Assembly (NCBI GenBank): GCA_025455665.1
Contig: JALOMC010000015.1
Location: forward strand, 1 to 17,450
Direction of reading: 5' to 3'
DNA length: 17,450 bases
DNA from: Chitinophagaceae bacterium
Lineage (GTDB): Bacteria > Bacteroidota > Bacteroidia > Chitinophagales > Chitinophagaceae
The notes beneath the pieces are model-generated. The model made no database searches, was not told where the DNA came from, and saw nothing but the letters and a program-made list of their open reading frames with translations. The translations under genes and the position numbers were made by a program. Shown piece after piece: positions 7,123 to 13,778 of this stretch. Positions within the stretch are counted from its first letter, which is position 1, and every line of letters starts with the position of its first letter.

Positions 7123-8739
7123 ATGAAACAATTATTCACTCTGGGAATCACTTTCCTCGCACTGTCTGCACAGGGGCAATTAGTGGTGCAAAATGGCGCT
7201 ACTTTTTTCATTGATGCAGGCGCCACCGTTACCGTGCAGGGCGATGTGACCGCCAACGCCAATATAGCCGGAACTGGACGGTTGGTGATGAGGGGCACAG
7301 CGCTGCAAAATCTGAATCTTAACGGATTCAGTGTTCCGAACCTCGAAATCGACAATGCGTCGCATGTAGCCATGGGCACGGCCGGACGGGTGACCAACCA
7401 GCTGATTATGACTGCCGGCAAGTTGCAGTTGGGCAATTTCAATCTGACCATGGATGCAGCCAGCACTGTGACAGGCGCTGCCGCCGGCCGGTTTGTCGAA
7501 ACAAATGGCACTGGTGAACTTCGCCGCGAATTGACCGCTGCTGGCGCCTACACTTTGCCTGTGGGCGTGGGCAATGATTTTACCCCTGTTACTTACAATG
7601 TGACCGGCGGTACCTACAGCAGCGCCTTTTTGGGTGCCAGGGCCGTGGCCGGTGGCCATCCTAACAGGCATCCTCGCACTACCGACTTCCTGAACGTTTA
7701 TTGGGCGCTGAACCGGAGCGGCATTACTGGCGCTACTATCAATACTGTCGGCACTTATGTTGATCCTTCGGATGTGACCGGTGTGGAATCTGACCTGCGT
7801 ACCATGACGTACGACGGAGCCAACTGGACACTCGGAACCGCCCAGGATGCCACCGCCAATACGGTAACCGCTCCGATGACTGGCAACAGTACTCAGTTGT
7901 ATGCTATGAACAGGTTTGTGTTGGTTACGCCCAAAATATTCCTACAAGGTGCATACAACAATACAACAGGTCTGATGAATGATCTTTTGAGGAATTCAGG
8001 CGCATACAGTGCTAACACGCTACCTGCTTCTAATGTACTGCCTAGTTCTGATCCCTACAGAAATGCCCCTTACAATACCGCTTTTGCACATGTAAACAAT
8101 AGTGTACCTGAGGCGGTAACTGCTCCGTCAGTCTTTAATGACTTGACTAATCCTGAAAACAACATCGTTGATTGGGTGTTTGTCGAGCTTCGGAACATTA
8201 GCAGTCCAACGCAGGCTCCTGTAGTTCAAACACGTTCTGTCCTTGTTCAGCGGGATGGCGATCTGGTTGATGTGGACGGCGTAAGTCCGGTATATTTTAA
8301 GAATGTTGACGCTGGTTCCTATGCTGTGTCAGTGCGTCATCGCAACCATAATGGAATGAGCTCGAACCCCGCTTCTGCGATTTCCCTCAACCTGACAAAC
8401 ACTACGTACGACTTTACTACAGCTGCAACCACAGGCATCTTTGGCACTGCTAATACCAATTATGCAGTTCAAAACAGCAGAAATATGCTTTTTGCCGGGA
8501 ATGGTAATTCCAACGCCAACGTTCGATACAGTGGCGCCGCAAACGATAAAGACTTCATACTGTCAGCGGGACTGTCGGGTAATGCTGCAACGGTGTTGAG
8601 CAACCAGTACAATGCGCTGGATTACAACATGAACCGAGTAGTTCGCTATGGCGGTGCAGCTAATGACAAAGACTTCCTACTAGCGACGCCGCTCGGAGGA
8701 AATGGCTCAACAATTCGTAATCAATCTTTGCCAAACTAA
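7123..8739 (+). CDS. Secreted surface protein ending in two dockerin-like motifs
   Basis: A 538-residue exported protein: MKQLFTLGITFLALSAQGQ is a signal peptide. Residues ~20-150 show repeating short strands typical of beta-helix or adhesin-like modules (GTGRLVMRG, LTMDAAST, GELRREL). Residues ~270-415 form a module often seen in large Bacteroidota surface proteins: KIFLQGAYNNTTGLMNDLLR, DWVFVELRN, VLVQRDGDLVDVDGVSPV, VSVRHRNHNG. The C-terminus carries the same motif twice, VRYSGAANDKDF (467-478) and VRYGGAANDKDF (507-518). Each is preceded by an Asn-rich stretch and followed by a GGN- or SGN-type turn, recalling the paired calcium loops of dockerins. No T9SS sorting domain is present. The next gene, 59 bases downstream on the same strand, does carry one, which suggests an operon and perhaps a complex. 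Base composition becomes less GC-rich in the second half. Function not established. Confidence 0.8.
   Translation: MKQLFTLGITFLALSAQGQLVVQNGATFFIDAGATVTVQGDVTANANIAGTGRLVMRGTALQNLNLNGFSVPNLEIDNASHVAMGTAGRVTNQLIMTAGKLQLGNFNLTMDAASTVTGAAAGRFVETNGTGELRRELTAAGAYTLPVGVGNDFTPVTYNVTGGTYSSAFLGARAVAGGHPNRHPRTTDFLNVYWALNRSGITGATINTVGTYVDPSDVTGVESDLRTMTYDGANWTLGTAQDATANTVTAPMTGNSTQLYAMNRFVLVTPKIFLQGAYNNTTGLMNDLLRNSGAYSANTLPASNVLPSSDPYRNAPYNTAFAHVNNSVPEAVTAPSVFNDLTNPENNIVDWVFVELRNISSPTQAPVVQTRSVLVQRDGDLVDVDGVSPVYFKNVDAGSYAVSVRHRNHNGMSSNPASAISLNLTNTTYDFTTAATTGIFGTANTNYAVQNSRNMLFAGNGNSNANVRYSGAANDKDFILSAGLSGNAATVLSNQYNALDYNMNRVVRYGGAANDKDFLLATPLGGNGSTIRNQSLPN
8521..8676 (+). repeat. Duplicated dockerin-like coding motif
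   Basis: Two copies of V-R-Y-(S/G)-G-A-A-N-D-K-D-F, at 8521-8556 and 8641-8676, spaced exactly 120 bases (40 codons). The second copy is preceded by DYNMNR, giving a D-x-N-x-N spacing like the first half of an EF-hand-type calcium loop. The two copies differ at many third codon positions, so the duplication is old and kept at the protein level. Confidence 0.75.
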
Positions 8740-8798
8740 TTGATTTGAGCTAAACGATTCAAAAGCGAAATTTTCAGACTCTCATTCAAGCGACAAAA

Positions 8799-9944
8799 AT
8801 GAAAAGAATCATACTAATAGCGGCTCTTTTTGCCAGCCTGGCAAGCAACAGCCAAACGGTAAGGGCTACCATCAAAGCTGGCACTCAGGCAAACTCCGTC
8901 ATCATTGCCATACGTCCTTCAGCAGATATATCTGCAGCAAGGCTTTCCTCTGTCTCAATAGCCCTAGCTGTACCTGCGTCTGCAACGCCGAAGCCAACGG
9001 CTTCTGTGCGGAATAGCATCAACCCGAACATAACTTGGGACTATCAAGAATCGCCAGCACCAGAGAATGTAGCAGGTAAAGGCAGTTACCACATTTACAA
9101 CTTCCTCGGCGATGGAGCCCAGACCGTTGCAGCAGAGCGAACATACACAGCTGCCGCTGATAATGACCTTGTTGAGATTCAGTTTAATGGCGGCCCTCTG
9201 TCAACTGCAGAAGTACTATTAGTGAATATTCCAGATGGTGGTGCCACTGGCCAATCAAACTGGTATATATCCAATAGAGGTACCGATATCACAGATGTGA
9301 CAAATATGTTCTATGGCTCGGCTGCGACAAACGGCCCTGGAGGTTTGTCGGGAACTTCTTTCGCCGCTTTAGGCAATGTTGCCCTCCCAGTCAAATTCCT
9401 CTCCTTCTTTGCCATCAAAAACGGAGATGATGCCAAGCTGAACTGGACAGTAGAAAGTGATGAAAACAATAATTTCTTTGAAGTAGAACGCAGTACAGAT
9501 GGTCGTGTTTATCGCCCGCTGAACAAGGTAGCTGCCAAAGCGAATGGCCGCTCGGTAAACACCTATGAGTCAGCTGATTTTGCGCTTAGCAAACTGGGGA
9601 CTAACCAGGTATTCTATCGCATTAAGCAGGTAGATCGTGACGGCCAAATCACTTTCAGCAACATCCGCAACCTGAACGCTGTGCGTCGTGGTACGCCGGT
9701 ACAACTGTTCCCCAACCCTGTGAAATCAATTACGAAATTGGTGATTGACGCTGATGCTCCCGGCAAAGCCAGCATCACCATCCGCGATATGGGTGGCAAG
9801 CTGGTACAGCAGATCAATACATTGTTGGTGCGTGGTGTAAACCAGCAGGACCTGAATGTAGCTGCATTGGCATCGGGCGAGTACACGGTGCTGGTAGTAG
9901 GCGAAGGCTTCAATCATACCCTGAAGCTGAATAAGATCAACTAA
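8799..9944 (+). CDS. Secreted protein with T9SS type A sorting domain
   Basis: A 381-residue protein with a signal peptide (MKRIILIAALFASLASNSQ). Residues ~20-175 form a beta-rich domain opening VRATIKAGTQANSVIIAIRP and ending in LVNIPDGGATGQ and NMFYGS; I read this as possibly cohesin-like. Residues ~196-292 resemble a fibronectin type III-like domain: LPVKFLSFFAIKNGDDAKLNW, FFEVERSTDG, FYRIKQVDRDG. Residues ~299-381 are a clear T9SS C-terminal sorting domain: VQLFPNPVKS, ITIRDMGGKLVQ, LNVAALASGEYTVLV, HTLKLNKIN. The protein is expected to cross the outer membrane by T9SS and be attached to the surface or released. It starts 59 bases after the dockerin-like gene with an A-rich pre-start region (gcgacaaaaATG) and no separate promoter, and is followed by a terminator. 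Partner binding is inferred. Confidence 0.85.
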   Translation: MKRIILIAALFASLASNSQTVRATIKAGTQANSVIIAIRPSADISAARLSSVSIALAVPASATPKPTASVRNSINPNITWDYQESPAPENVAGKGSYHIYNFLGDGAQTVAAERTYTAAADNDLVEIQFNGGPLSTAEVLLVNIPDGGATGQSNWYISNRGTDITDVTNMFYGSAATNGPGGLSGTSFAALGNVALPVKFLSFFAIKNGDDAKLNWTVESDENNNFFEVERSTDGRVYRPLNKVAAKANGRSVNTYESADFALSKLGTNQVFYRIKQVDRDGQITFSNIRNLNAVRRGTPVQLFPNPVKSITKLVIDADAPGKASITIRDMGGKLVQQINTLLVRGVNQQDLNVAALASGEYTVLVVGEGFNHTLKLNKIN

Positions 9945-9968
9945 GTTTAATCAGTCGTTATTCATGAG

Positions 9969-10007
9969 CATCCCTGCCGCTACATGTGGTGGGGATGTTT
10001 CTTTTAT
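9969..10007 (+). terminator. Rho-independent terminator after the surface-protein pair
   Basis: CATCCCTGCCGC (9969-9980) pairs with GTGGTGGGGATG (9986-9997) over 12 positions (nine Watson-Crick and three G-T pairs) around a TACAT loop. It is followed by TTTCTTTTATG. It lies 24 bases past the stop of the T9SS gene. Confidence 0.75.
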
Positions 10008-10068
10008 GTACAGGCGTCATGGATTTTGCTACTAAGGCCAGCCGATCTTTCTAGGAACTGGCACCTAC

Positions 10069-10100
10069 AAAAAATCCCCCGCAAAATGCAGGGGATTTTT
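10069..10100 (-). terminator. Rho-independent terminator of tRNA-Gln
   Basis: AAAAATCCCC (10070-10079) pairs perfectly with GGGGATTTTT (10091-10100), with an inner GCA/TGC pairing near the loop. On the minus strand the hairpin starts 2 bases after the mature tRNA 3' end and finishes in a run of T. The symmetric A/T flanks mean it could also stop + strand transcripts. Confidence 0.8.
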
Positions 10101-10101
10101 G

Positions 10102-10172
10102 TTGATCCACTAGGATTCGAACCTAGACAGACAGAACCAAAATCTGTAGTGCTACCGTTACACCATGGATCA
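10102..10172 (-). tRNA. tRNA-Gln, anticodon UUG
   Basis: The 71-base minus-strand sequence folds as a full cloverleaf. The acceptor TGATCCA pairs with TGGATCA, the D stem GTG with CAC around TAACGGTAG, and the anticodon stem ACAGA with TCTGT. The anticodon loop TTTTGGT has anticodon TTG at 10140-10138. The T stem CTAGG pairs with CCTAG around TTCGAAT. Discriminator base is A and the first pair is U-A, as usual for tRNA-Gln. CCA is not encoded (the next bases are CAA), so it must be added after transcription. It has its own promoter and terminator. Confidence 0.97.
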
Positions 10173-10188
10173 ATCCGTAATTGGAGCG

Positions 10189-10219
10189 CAAAAATAGCTG
10201 TCACAGATATTCAGCCAAA
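10189..10219 (-). promoter_or_regulatory. Full-consensus Bacteroidota promoter of tRNA-Gln
   Basis: On the minus strand TTTG (10219-10216), a 19-base spacer and TATTTTTG (10196-10189) match the Bacteroidota primary sigma factor consensus TTTG-N19-TAnnTTTG without a mismatch. Transcription would start around 10183, about ten bases before the mature tRNA 5' end. It is the best promoter in the window. Confidence 0.8.
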
Positions 10220-10307
10220 ATTTACTTCATCTTTTTTTCGGGCACCTCCACTCATTTGCTGCTTTTGTTTTCGATCTTCCTTCTACAGCAGTATAGTCTG
10301 TACTTGT

Positions 10308-10315
10308 TACATTTG
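10308..10315 (+). promoter_or_regulatory. Putative -7 promoter box of the GH125 gene
   Basis: TACATTTG is an exact TAnnTTTG match 31 bases before the ATG at 10347. A -33 TTTG at the usual spacing is missing. Confidence 0.45.
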
Positions 10316-10346
10316 GAAGCCATCAGGTCTTGTAAATCAATCATCT

Positions 10347-11768
10347 ATGAAACGACGCCATTTTGTTCGCCAGGCAGGGCTTACAGGTGCTGCCTTTATT
10401 GTAAGTCGCTACGGTTTTGGCCAGCAAACCGACTTTCCAACGGTTCGGGTAGCTAAAGCTGACCGTCATTTTCAGAGTCCGGCAGTTGAGCGGGTGATTG
10501 AACAACTACAGAAAAATGTCGGCAATAAAGAGATCGGTTGGCTTTTTGGCAACTGCTTTCCAAATACGCTTGATACGACCGTCGACTTTGAAATGCGAAA
10601 CGGCCGGCCGGATACCTATGTCATCACCGGCGATATTGATGCCATGTGGCTTCGCGATAGCTGTGCACAGGTATGGCCCTATCTGCCCTTAATGAAGGAA
10701 GACAAAAACCTGCAAGACCTGATTCATGGCGTCATCAACCGGCAAACGCAGTTCATACTACTTGATCCTTACGCCAATGCTTTTTTCAAGGATTTCAACA
10801 AAGTATCGGAATGGAAAAGCGACCTGACTGCTATGAAGCCTGGTATACACGAACGCAAATGGGAAATAGACAGCCTCTGCTACCCCATAAGGCTTGGCTA
10901 CGGCTACTGGCAGCAAACCGGTGATACCAAGCCTTTTGATTCTGCGTGGAAGCAAGCCATGCGGTTGGTCATTCAGACCTTCAAGGAACAGCAGCGCATG
11001 GAAGGCAAAGGGCCTTATAGCTTTCAACGAACCACTGCTTGGGCCACAGATGGCGTTCCGCTGGGTGGCTACGGCTACCCCGTAAAGCCCAATGGACTCA
11101 TCTGCAGCATGTTCAGACCTAGCGATGACGCCACTATTTACCCGTTTTTGATTCCCAGCAATTGGTTTGCGGTGTTTGCACTGGACTGGTTGACCCAACT
11201 GGCAAAAGCAGTGGGTGACGAGGAACTTGCCCGGCAGGCATTTGACTTGAATAACAGCATCGCCAAGGTACTTTGGGATAGCGCCATTGTGTACACGCAA
11301 AGATTTGGCAACATTTGGACCTACGAAACAAATGGCTTTGGCAGTGTCAATCTGATGGACGACGCCAACATGCCTAGTTTGCTCAGTGTACCCTACCTGG
11401 CCGATAACAGTTTTGCCAACGTGCGGCAAACAACTTGGGAAAACACACGGAAGTACTGCTTGTCAGACGCCAACCCCTTCTTTTTCAAAGGAACGGCCGC
11501 CGAGGGCATTGGTAGCCCACACACCGGCCTCGATATGATTTGGCCCATCAGCCTTTGTGTACAAGGCCTTACCAGTATTGATGAAGGGGAAATGAAGAAA
11601 TGTATCACCACTCTTCGCACCACCCATGCGGGTACCGGGTTTATGCACGAAAGCTTTCACAAAGACAATCCTGCGAACTTTACCCGGAAGTGGTTCGCCT
11701 GGGCGAATAGTATGTTTGGTGAGTTTATCTGGAAGATGTATCGGCGCAAGCCACATTTGCTTACCTGA
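10347..11768 (+). CDS. Tat-exported GH125 exo-alpha-1,6-mannosidase
   Basis: A 473-residue glycoside hydrolase family 125 protein (formerly DUF1237), an inverting, metal-independent exo-alpha-1,6-mannosidase that trims mannosides such as N-glycan cores or yeast mannan. Family landmarks are GDIDAMWLRDSCAQVWPYL (95-113), WEIDSLCYP (172-180), AWATDGVPLGGYGYP (231-245), FRPSDDATIYPFLIPSNWFA (256-275), GSPHTGLDMIWP (389-400) and HESFHKD (434-440). By comparison with the characterised Clostridium enzyme, the acid is probably D260 or D261 and the base E435; that mapping is mine. The start MKRRHFVRQAGLTGAAF carries a twin-arginine signal. The same frame is open upstream to 9984, but that part reads through the antisense of tRNA-Gln and its terminator and is not coding. 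No other mannan or glycan genes are nearby. It ends 8 bases from the convergent pyrR. Confidence 0.92.
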   Translation: MKRRHFVRQAGLTGAAFIVSRYGFGQQTDFPTVRVAKADRHFQSPAVERVIEQLQKNVGNKEIGWLFGNCFPNTLDTTVDFEMRNGRPDTYVITGDIDAMWLRDSCAQVWPYLPLMKEDKNLQDLIHGVINRQTQFILLDPYANAFFKDFNKVSEWKSDLTAMKPGIHERKWEIDSLCYPIRLGYGYWQQTGDTKPFDSAWKQAMRLVIQTFKEQQRMEGKGPYSFQRTTAWATDGVPLGGYGYPVKPNGLICSMFRPSDDATIYPFLIPSNWFAVFALDWLTQLAKAVGDEELARQAFDLNNSIAKVLWDSAIVYTQRFGNIWTYETNGFGSVNLMDDANMPSLLSVPYLADNSFANVRQTTWENTRKYCLSDANPFFFKGTAAEGIGSPHTGLDMIWPISLCVQGLTSIDEGEMKKCITTLRTTHAGTGFMHESFHKDNPANFTRKWFAWANSMFGEFIWKMYRRKPHLLT

Positions 11769-11776
11769 CCAATCAC

Positions 11777-12298
11777 CTAATCGAGTAGCCGCACTTCTTC
11801 TGTGCCGTCATTCTCGGCCCAGCAAACCTGCACCTTTTGAGAAAAAATGGTATCAATCACCTTTCCGGTGTAATCGGGTTGAATGGGAATTTCCCGGTTG
11901 AATCGACGATCGACCAACACACAAAGGCTCACTTTGGATGGCCTTCCAAAATCGAGCAAGGCATCTAATGCAGCCCGGGTAGTGCGGCCGGTATAAAGCA
12001 CATCATCAATTATGACAACTTCCTTGTTTTCGAGGCTCATGTCCAGTTGGGTTTGCTCTGGTACACGTATTTCATGTCGCACATCGTCCCTGTAAAAGGT
12101 GATGTCCAGTTTGCCGTAGGCCACCATTTGCCCGTACAAATTGTTGAGTTCAGGTATCATCCGGTCGCTCAGGTGCACCCCACGAGGCTGGATGCCCACA
12201 AAAACCGTATTGGCCGGGTCAGGATGATCTTCCACCACCTGAAAAGCGAGGCGCTTTACTAACAAATGCATTTCACGGTTATTGAGTATCTGCTTCAT
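11777..12298 (-). CDS. pyrR: PyrR, pyrimidine regulator / uracil phosphoribosyltransferase
   Basis: A 173-residue PyrR. In Firmicutes this protein binds pyr mRNA in response to UMP/UTP and also makes UMP from uracil and PRPP; in other phyla often only the enzyme role is supported. Landmarks are VFVGIQPRGVHLSDR (32-46), the PRPP-binding loop VVIIDDVLYTGRT (94-106) and the PyrR-typical GRPSKVSLCVLVDRR (118-132). I chose the ATG at 12298-12296, which gives the usual MKQILNNREM start; a TTG eight codons upstream is less likely. No pyrB, carA or other pyr gene adjoins it, and the leader implied by its promoter box (about 30 bases) is too short for a PyrR-type attenuator. Confidence 0.92.
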   Translation of the reverse strand: MKQILNNREMHLLVKRLAFQVVEDHPDPANTVFVGIQPRGVHLSDRMIPELNNLYGQMVAYGKLDITFYRDDVRHEIRVPEQTQLDMSLENKEVVIIDDVLYTGRTTRAALDALLDFGRPSKVSLCVLVDRRFNREIPIQPDYTGKVIDTIFSQKVQVCWAENDGTEEVRLLD

Positions 12299-12333
12299 AC
12301 CACGGTGGTGCCTTCTTGTCAACGGCTCCGGTT

Positions 12334-12341
12334 CAAATATA
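12334..12341 (-). promoter_or_regulatory. Putative -7 promoter box of pyrR
   Basis: TATATTTG on the minus strand is an exact TAnnTTTG match 35 bases before the chosen pyrR start. No -33 TTTG was found at 19 bases. Confidence 0.45.
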
Positions 12342-12408
12342 ATTGAGCCCTGTCATCCTCGCATCCCCCGATTTAGCGTCGTGTTGACTTTTATAGCAGC
12401 CACCTAAA

Positions 12409-12438
12409 CATTTGCAGGCAGTATTTTAGCTGCAAATG
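12409..12438 (+). promoter_or_regulatory. Inverted repeat spanning a start codon
   Basis: CATTTGCAG (12409-12417) and CTGCAAATG (12430-12438) are perfect 9-base reverse complements with a 12-base spacer. The last three bases of the right arm are the ATG at 12436. As RNA it would hide this start in a stem; as DNA it could be an operator. A GCAG (12418-12421) in the spacer could pair alternatively with CTGC in the right arm. Confidence 0.5.
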
Positions 12439-13695
12439 AGACAACACATGAAATATTGGGCATTGGTGGCCGTGCTTTTGGTGGCGGCGCCTTCGTTTAC
12501 CTTGTTGGCCCAACCAGCGGCCGGCGGCATTCATTTCGAAACCGGGCTTACCTGGAAGGCGATACGTGAAAAGGCCAAAAAGGAAAACAAATTCATTTTC
12601 ATGGACGCCTATACTACCTGGTGCGGCCCGTGCAAAATGATGGCCAAGTCCATTTTTCCGCAGCCACAGGTTGGCAGTTTTTTCAATGCCAATTTCATAA
12701 ACGTAAAAGTGCAGCTGGACACAACAAAGAAAGACGATGAGGAAGTTCGCCGCTGGTACCAGGATGCACACGATATCATGGTGAACTACTCGGTTCGGGT
12801 GTTTCCCACCTACCTGTTTTTTTCGCCCAATGGCGAACTGGTACACCGTGCTGTAGGCGCCTCCGATGCGGCGGCGTTTATTGGCAAAGCCCAAAATGCA
12901 CTTTCGCCAGAAACGCAGTACTACAGCCTGCTCAAAAAGTATGATGACGGAAAAAAAGACTCCGCGTTTTTGCGAAAGCTGACAGCAGCAAGTATTGAGG
13001 CATACGACAATAAGCGGATAAGTGAGTTCACGAATGCGTGGGTCAATACACAGCCAATACTACTCACTGACTACAACATTCGATTTTTAAGCCGCTTCGT
13101 CAACAGCAGCACCGACCGGGCTTTTCGAGAAATGCTGGCAAACCCGGCTGCATTCGATAAAGTGATGGGCAACGGGTACAGCCGCAAAAGCTTACGCTCT
13201 GTGATTATGCAAGAAGACGTATTGCCCATCATGTATGGCCCGCAGCAACCAATCAACTGGTCGAAACTGAATGACTCGCTGACCAATAAATACCAGGAGT
13301 TGGGCAAGGAGATTGTTTCTTTTTCAAGAATCTTTTACCTGCAACAAGAAGGTAACTGGGATGAGTTTGCCAAGGCAGCTGTGGCCCATATGCAAGCATA
13401 CGGATCAGACCAATCGCCAGACGACCTGAACAGCCTTGCCTGGGCTATTTTCCAAAACTGCAACGATGCTGCCTGCATAGAACAGGCCATTGGATGGAGC
13501 AAACAATCGCTGACGGCCACCAACGCAGCCTATCACGACACCTATGCCAATTTACTGTACAAGGCAGGCAAAAAGCAGGAGGCTATTGAGGCACAAGAAA
13601 AAACAGTAGCCATTGCGAAAGCGAATAACGACGACAGTTTAGACGACTATACCGCCACGCTTGAAAAAATGAAGAAGGGCGAGAAGACCTGGTGA
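12436..13695 (+). CDS. Secreted thioredoxin-fold protein with helical C-terminal region
   Basis: A 419-residue exported protein. The signal peptide is MKYWALVAVLLVAAPSFTLLAQ, read either from the ATG at 12436 or, as a cleaner signal, from the ATG at 12448. Residues ~33-150 are a thioredoxin fold with the redox motif TWCGPCK (C63 and C66), then the cis-Pro region VFPTYLFFSPNGEL (P124). Residues ~155-419 are mostly helical; 325-415 look like TPR-type repeats (LNSLAWAIFQN, HDTYANLLYKAGKKQEAIEAQEK). It probably reduces or isomerises disulfides in the periplasm; the partner protein is unknown. The architecture, thioredoxin followed by a helical repeat region, is common among Bacteroidota periplasmic proteins. 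An inverted repeat covers the first start codon. Confidence 0.88.
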   Translation: MRQHMKYWALVAVLLVAAPSFTLLAQPAAGGIHFETGLTWKAIREKAKKENKFIFMDAYTTWCGPCKMMAKSIFPQPQVGSFFNANFINVKVQLDTTKKDDEEVRRWYQDAHDIMVNYSVRVFPTYLFFSPNGELVHRAVGASDAAAFIGKAQNALSPETQYYSLLKKYDDGKKDSAFLRKLTAASIEAYDNKRISEFTNAWVNTQPILLTDYNIRFLSRFVNSSTDRAFREMLANPAAFDKVMGNGYSRKSLRSVIMQEDVLPIMYGPQQPINWSKLNDSLTNKYQELGKEIVSFSRIFYLQQEGNWDEFAKAAVAHMQAYGSDQSPDDLNSLAWAIFQNCNDAACIEQAIGWSKQSLTATNAAYHDTYANLLYKAGKKQEAIEAQEKTVAIAKANNDDSLDDYTATLEKMKKGEKTW

Positions 13696-13717
13696 GTAAC
13701 ACTATTTCTGAAATCAT

Positions 13718-13760
13718 AAAAAAAGCCGGAGCTGATCATGGTTAGCTCCGGCTTTGCTTT
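13718..13760. terminator. Bidirectional rho-independent terminator
   Basis: AAAGCCGGAGCT (13722-13733) and AGCTCCGGCTTT (13744-13755) form a perfect 12-bp stem with a 10-base loop. On the + strand it is followed by GCTTTTG, and on the minus strand by seven T. It serves the convergent thioredoxin-like gene and pruA. Confidence 0.9.
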
Positions 13761-13778
13761 TGAGTCCATTCAATTTGC

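Noticed and set aside
10102..10172. A coding segment with the peptide GFEPRQTEPK
   Set aside because: It is the translated complement of tRNA-Gln, a known annotation artefact.
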